Positions 7,078 to 9,244 of a stretch of DNA of 9,244 nucleotides are shown piece by piece; positions within the stretch are counted from its first letter, which is position 1; every line of letters begins with the position of its first letter. The stretch is from Alphaproteobacteria bacterium. GTDB taxonomy: Bacteria; Pseudomonadota; Alphaproteobacteria; Rhodobacterales; Rhodobacteraceae. Below the pieces are notes generated by a model that saw only the letters and a program-made list of their open reading frames with translations, had not been told where the DNA came from and made no database searches. The position numbers were made by a program, and so were the translations under genes. Location of the stretch: contig JAJRUE010000109.1 in NCBI GenBank assembly GCA_024277955.1, positions 1-9,244 of the forward strand. The letters are read 5' to 3'.

Positions 7078-8598
7078 TCACAAGCCTTGCGTCGGGTCTT
7101 GCGGGCGGGGCCGGTAGCCACGGCCCATATAGAACTGATAGTGCGTCAGGACGACACCAAAGCGGACAACCGCCAGATCCGACAATTTTTCGATAGTTGC
7201 AAATCGATCCTCGATTTCCGGCCCCATCGGGTGCCAGTCCGACGTCAGGATCAATGCATCCTCGCCGGCGCGGCGAGGCTCGTCGAACCACAGTGTGAAC
7301 TGGCTCACGCGAGACGAGATGACCTCGGTATCGGTATCGCCGGTCCAGAACGCCAGGATGGACCCTTCGCGGTAATCGGACGCAGCCGTGAACTGCGCGC
7401 CGGTTTCGCGCCGCAGCCCATCAACCCGGGCCGCGATTTCGGGCCAACCGAACATGATCGCGGATTCATGGTCGGCCTCTGCGAACAGGGCGGCCAGCGG
7501 CAGGACCGTGTAGTTGAAGACAAAGAGCGTGCAAATCACAACCCCGTAAACCATGTGCGCCGCCGCCTGCCACACATGCCGAAATCCGGCCGCCGCCGCC
7601 GGCAGGGCAGCTACCAGCCCGACAATGGACCAATAGGGCAGAACATAGGTAAAGGCGCTCAGCCCCGCGAAAAACGCCAGCATCGCGATCAGCACGGCAA
7701 TCGACATCCGCCGCCAGTTGCGCAACTGGACGGGTTCGTCCTGTGCCGGTCGCAGCGCTCGAACCATGGCCACCGCCAGAAACGGCGACAACAACAGGAC
7801 CACCGACAATGACAGCAGCGCGATGCGCAGGCCTGTTTCCCAGACATCCGCGCCGCCGCCCACGCGGTCGTGCAGATTGTATTGAAACGACACACCGCCA
7901 TTGGAATAGTTCCACCAGAACACCGGCGTCAGCATGGCCAGGCACGCCACCCCTCCAAGATACAGGTGGGGCGACCGAACCAGCGGGCGCAAATCGCGAA
8001 ACCAGAGGATAGCCAGGAATACCCCGATGGCGAAAACCACCGCATTGTACTTGGTCAATCCCGCAAGACCGATCAGCACCGCGGCGCCATACAACGCCCA
8101 CAGATCGACCCGCCCGGACCGCGCCAGCCGGTCGAACAGCCGGTGGACCGCAACGGATGCGAGCGCAAGCAAAGCAATCAACAGGTGATCGTTGAACGCG
8201 ATCGCGGCGAACAGGAACACAAACGGGCTAGCCCAGATGATCGGCACGCCGCGCCAAACCTGGCTTCGGCCGACCTTTCCCTCGACATGGCGCGCGTAGC
8301 CGACAAGCACCGCGGTGAACACCCCCGACGACAGCAGCGGCGGCAATCGAAGCGCAAAACGCCCCGCCCCGGTCAGCGCGGTGACGGCTGCCTGAAACCA
8401 CGCCTGTAGCGGCGGGTGGTCATAGTAGGAAAAATCCGGTTTCTGCCCCCAGAGCCAGTAATACGCCTCGTCCGGCAAGGGGCTGGCCTGGAACATGAAT
8501 ACCAGCCGCAGCGCCACCAGGATCAGGATCGCCCCCAGCGCCAGCCAGGCCGGCAGATCGCCCAGATCGGCGCCATCGGCTGTGCGGCGGCGTTTCAC
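7078..8598 (-). CDS. Membrane glycosyltransferase of the GT39/ArnT-like (dolichyl-/polyprenyl-phosphate sugar) family
   Basis: A protein of about 506 residues with roughly ten to twelve hydrophobic segments between residues 16 and 372, then a soluble, probably periplasmic, tail of about 130 residues. The family transfers a sugar from a polyprenyl-phosphate carrier to lipid A, glycans or proteins on the outer face of the inner membrane. The first external loop has the catalytic-type acidic pair in SPLPDEAYYWLWGQ (Asp43-Glu44), followed by SYYDHPPLQAWFQ (58-69); GLTKYNAVVF (about 181-190) is also a family signature. The start is uncertain: GTG at 8598 is used because the protein would begin MKRRR just before the first membrane segment, although no clear ribosome site precedes it; GTG at 8604 is an alternative. 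The gene looks somewhat less GC-rich than its neighbours. Acceptor and sugar cannot be predicted. Confidence 0.85.
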   Translation of the reverse strand: MKRRRTADGADLGDLPAWLALGAILILVALRLVFMFQASPLPDEAYYWLWGQKPDFSYYDHPPLQAWFQAAVTALTGAGRFALRLPPLLSSGVFTAVLVGYARHVEGKVGRSQVWRGVPIIWASPFVFLFAAIAFNDHLLIALLALASVAVHRLFDRLARSGRVDLWALYGAAVLIGLAGLTKYNAVVFAIGVFLAILWFRDLRPLVRSPHLYLGGVACLAMLTPVFWWNYSNGGVSFQYNLHDRVGGGADVWETGLRIALLSLSVVLLLSPFLAVAMVRALRPAQDEPVQLRNWRRMSIAVLIAMLAFFAGLSAFTYVLPYWSIVGLVAALPAAAAGFRHVWQAAAHMVYGVVICTLFVFNYTVLPLAALFAEADHESAIMFGWPEIAARVDGLRRETGAQFTAASDYREGSILAFWTGDTDTEVISSRVSQFTLWFDEPRRAGEDALILTSDWHPMGPEIEDRFATIEKLSDLAVVRFGVVLTHYQFYMGRGYRPRPQDPTQGL

Positions 8599-8794
8599 CG
8601 GCACACCAGGGCTGGCCAGCGATGAAAAGGTCCGGCGAAAAAAGCCCGGAAAAAATCCAAATGTCGTGTCATATGATCTACCAGAACAGAAACGGATCAA
8701 TGAAATCGGCGCCAAGACCGGCACAGGGGCATTATTGCCCTTTCCCGCCGCCTTGGATAGACCGATCCGAAACGCGCACCAAAAGGAAACGACC
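8599..8794. promoter_or_regulatory. Divergent intergenic region between the glycosyltransferase and ettA
   Basis: This 196-base gap is AT-richer in its left half, with A tracts near 8638-8643 and 8650-8655. Toward ettA, TTGCCC (8735-8740) and TAGACC (8758-8763) are 17 bases apart and could be a weak promoter starting about 20 bases before the ettA ATG. For the other strand I see only a doubtful TTGATC box. The ettA ribosome site AAGGAA lies at 8783-8788, six bases before the start. A possible 25-codon leader frame occupies 8595-8672 on the minus strand. Confidence 0.35.
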
Positions 8795-9244
8795 ATGGCC
8801 AGCTACCAGTACGTCTATCACATGGACGGCGTCTCCAAGACCTACCCCGGCGGCAAGAAGCTGTTCGAAAACATCCGGCTTTCCTTCCTGCCCGGCGTGA
8901 AAATCGGCGTCGTCGGCGTCAACGGCGCCGGCAAGTCGACGCTGCTGCGCATCATGGCCGGGATCGACAAGGACTTTTCCGGCGAAGCCTGGGCCGCCGA
9001 GGGCGCGCGCGTCGGCTACCTGCCGCAGGAACCCCAGCTGGACCCCGATATCAACGTGCGCGCCAACGTGATGGAGGGGGTGCGCGCCAAAAAGGACATC
9101 CTCGACCGCTACAACGAACTGGCGATGAACTATTCCGACGAAACTGCCGAGGAAATGGCCGCGCTTCAGGACCAGATCGACGCCCAGAACCTGTGGGATC
9201 TGGACAGCCAGATCGACGTGGCGATGGAGGCGCTGCGCTGCCCC
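8795..9244 (+). CDS. ettA: ABC-F ATPase EttA, energy-dependent translational throttle (first 150 residues; cut by the right edge)
   Basis: A soluble, ribosome-associated ATPase with two ATP-binding cassettes that binds the tRNA exit site and gates the first elongation steps according to the ATP/ADP level (known for E. coli EttA). Visible here: the amino end MASYQYVYHMDGVSKTYPGG, Walker A as GVNGAGKST (residues 41-49), the Q-loop region GYLPQEPQLDP (74-84), and the start of the acidic, helical arm domain from about residue 95 that distinguishes EttA within ABC-F. The ATG at 8795 has AAGGAA at a good distance. The frame is open to base 9244, so the signature motif, Walker B, linker and second cassette are outside the window. 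There is no transmembrane domain, as expected for ABC-F. Divergent from the glycosyltransferase. Confidence 0.94.
   Translation, partial: MASYQYVYHMDGVSKTYPGGKKLFENIRLSFLPGVKIGVVGVNGAGKSTLLRIMAGIDKDFSGEAWAAEGARVGYLPQEPQLDPDINVRANVMEGVRAKKDILDRYNELAMNYSDETAEEMAALQDQIDAQNLWDLDSQIDVAMEALRCP

Noticed and set aside
8599..8796. Extension of the glycosyltransferase to an ATG at 8796
   Set aside because: It would overlap the ettA start on the other strand and use the whole divergent control region as coding; the added residues show no family similarity.

Overview
The window looks like chromosomal DNA from a GC-rich alphaproteobacterium, most likely Rhodobacterales (Roseobacter/Rhodobacter relatives). 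The reasons are the class I (archaeal-type) lysyl-tRNA synthetase, a Tat-exported PBP4, a Co-type nitrile hydratase operon ordered alpha-beta-accessory, and an intergenic GCCTCCGGCGGGGATATTTT-like element of a kind I associate with that order. This placement is an inference from gene content; no taxonomic marker RNA is present. I found no tRNA, rRNA, CRISPR array, insertion sequence or phage gene.

Layout from left to right. A 5'-partial view of lysK (minus strand) runs off the left edge. It is divergent from a small TerB-like gene (plus). That gene converges on dacB (minus), with two overlapping perfect palindromes between them that probably act as a bidirectional terminator. nadD lies upstream of dacB on the same strand. 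nadD is divergent from a tightly packed plus-strand operon: nitrile hydratase alpha, nitrile hydratase beta and the beta-like accessory (activator) protein, joined by 1-nt and 14-nt overlaps. The operon ends in hairpins next to a Rhodobacterales-type intergenic element. It converges on a YghZ-type aldo/keto reductase (minus), which is preceded on the same strand by a GT39-type membrane glycosyltransferase. That gene is divergent from ettA (plus), which is cut by the right edge.

Functionally the window is mostly housekeeping: translation (lysK, ettA), NAD synthesis (nadD) and peptidoglycan remodelling (dacB). Three accessory pieces sit among it: a nitrile-hydrating enzyme with its own metallocentre maturation factor, a predicted L-glyceraldehyde-3-phosphate/aldehyde reductase, and a polyprenyl-sugar-type glycosyltransferase. 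No amidase, nitrilase, aldoxime dehydratase or cobalt transporter is encoded here, so the amide made by the hydratase would have to be processed by genes elsewhere.

Coding density is very high. No gene-free stretch exceeds about 200 bases, and many long open frames opposite real genes are artefacts of high GC. I see no clearly new multi-gene system. The points most worth checking are the double palindrome, the unusual residue next to the hydratase metal claw, the repeats upstream of the hydratase operon, and a possible coupled leader peptide before the glycosyltransferase.
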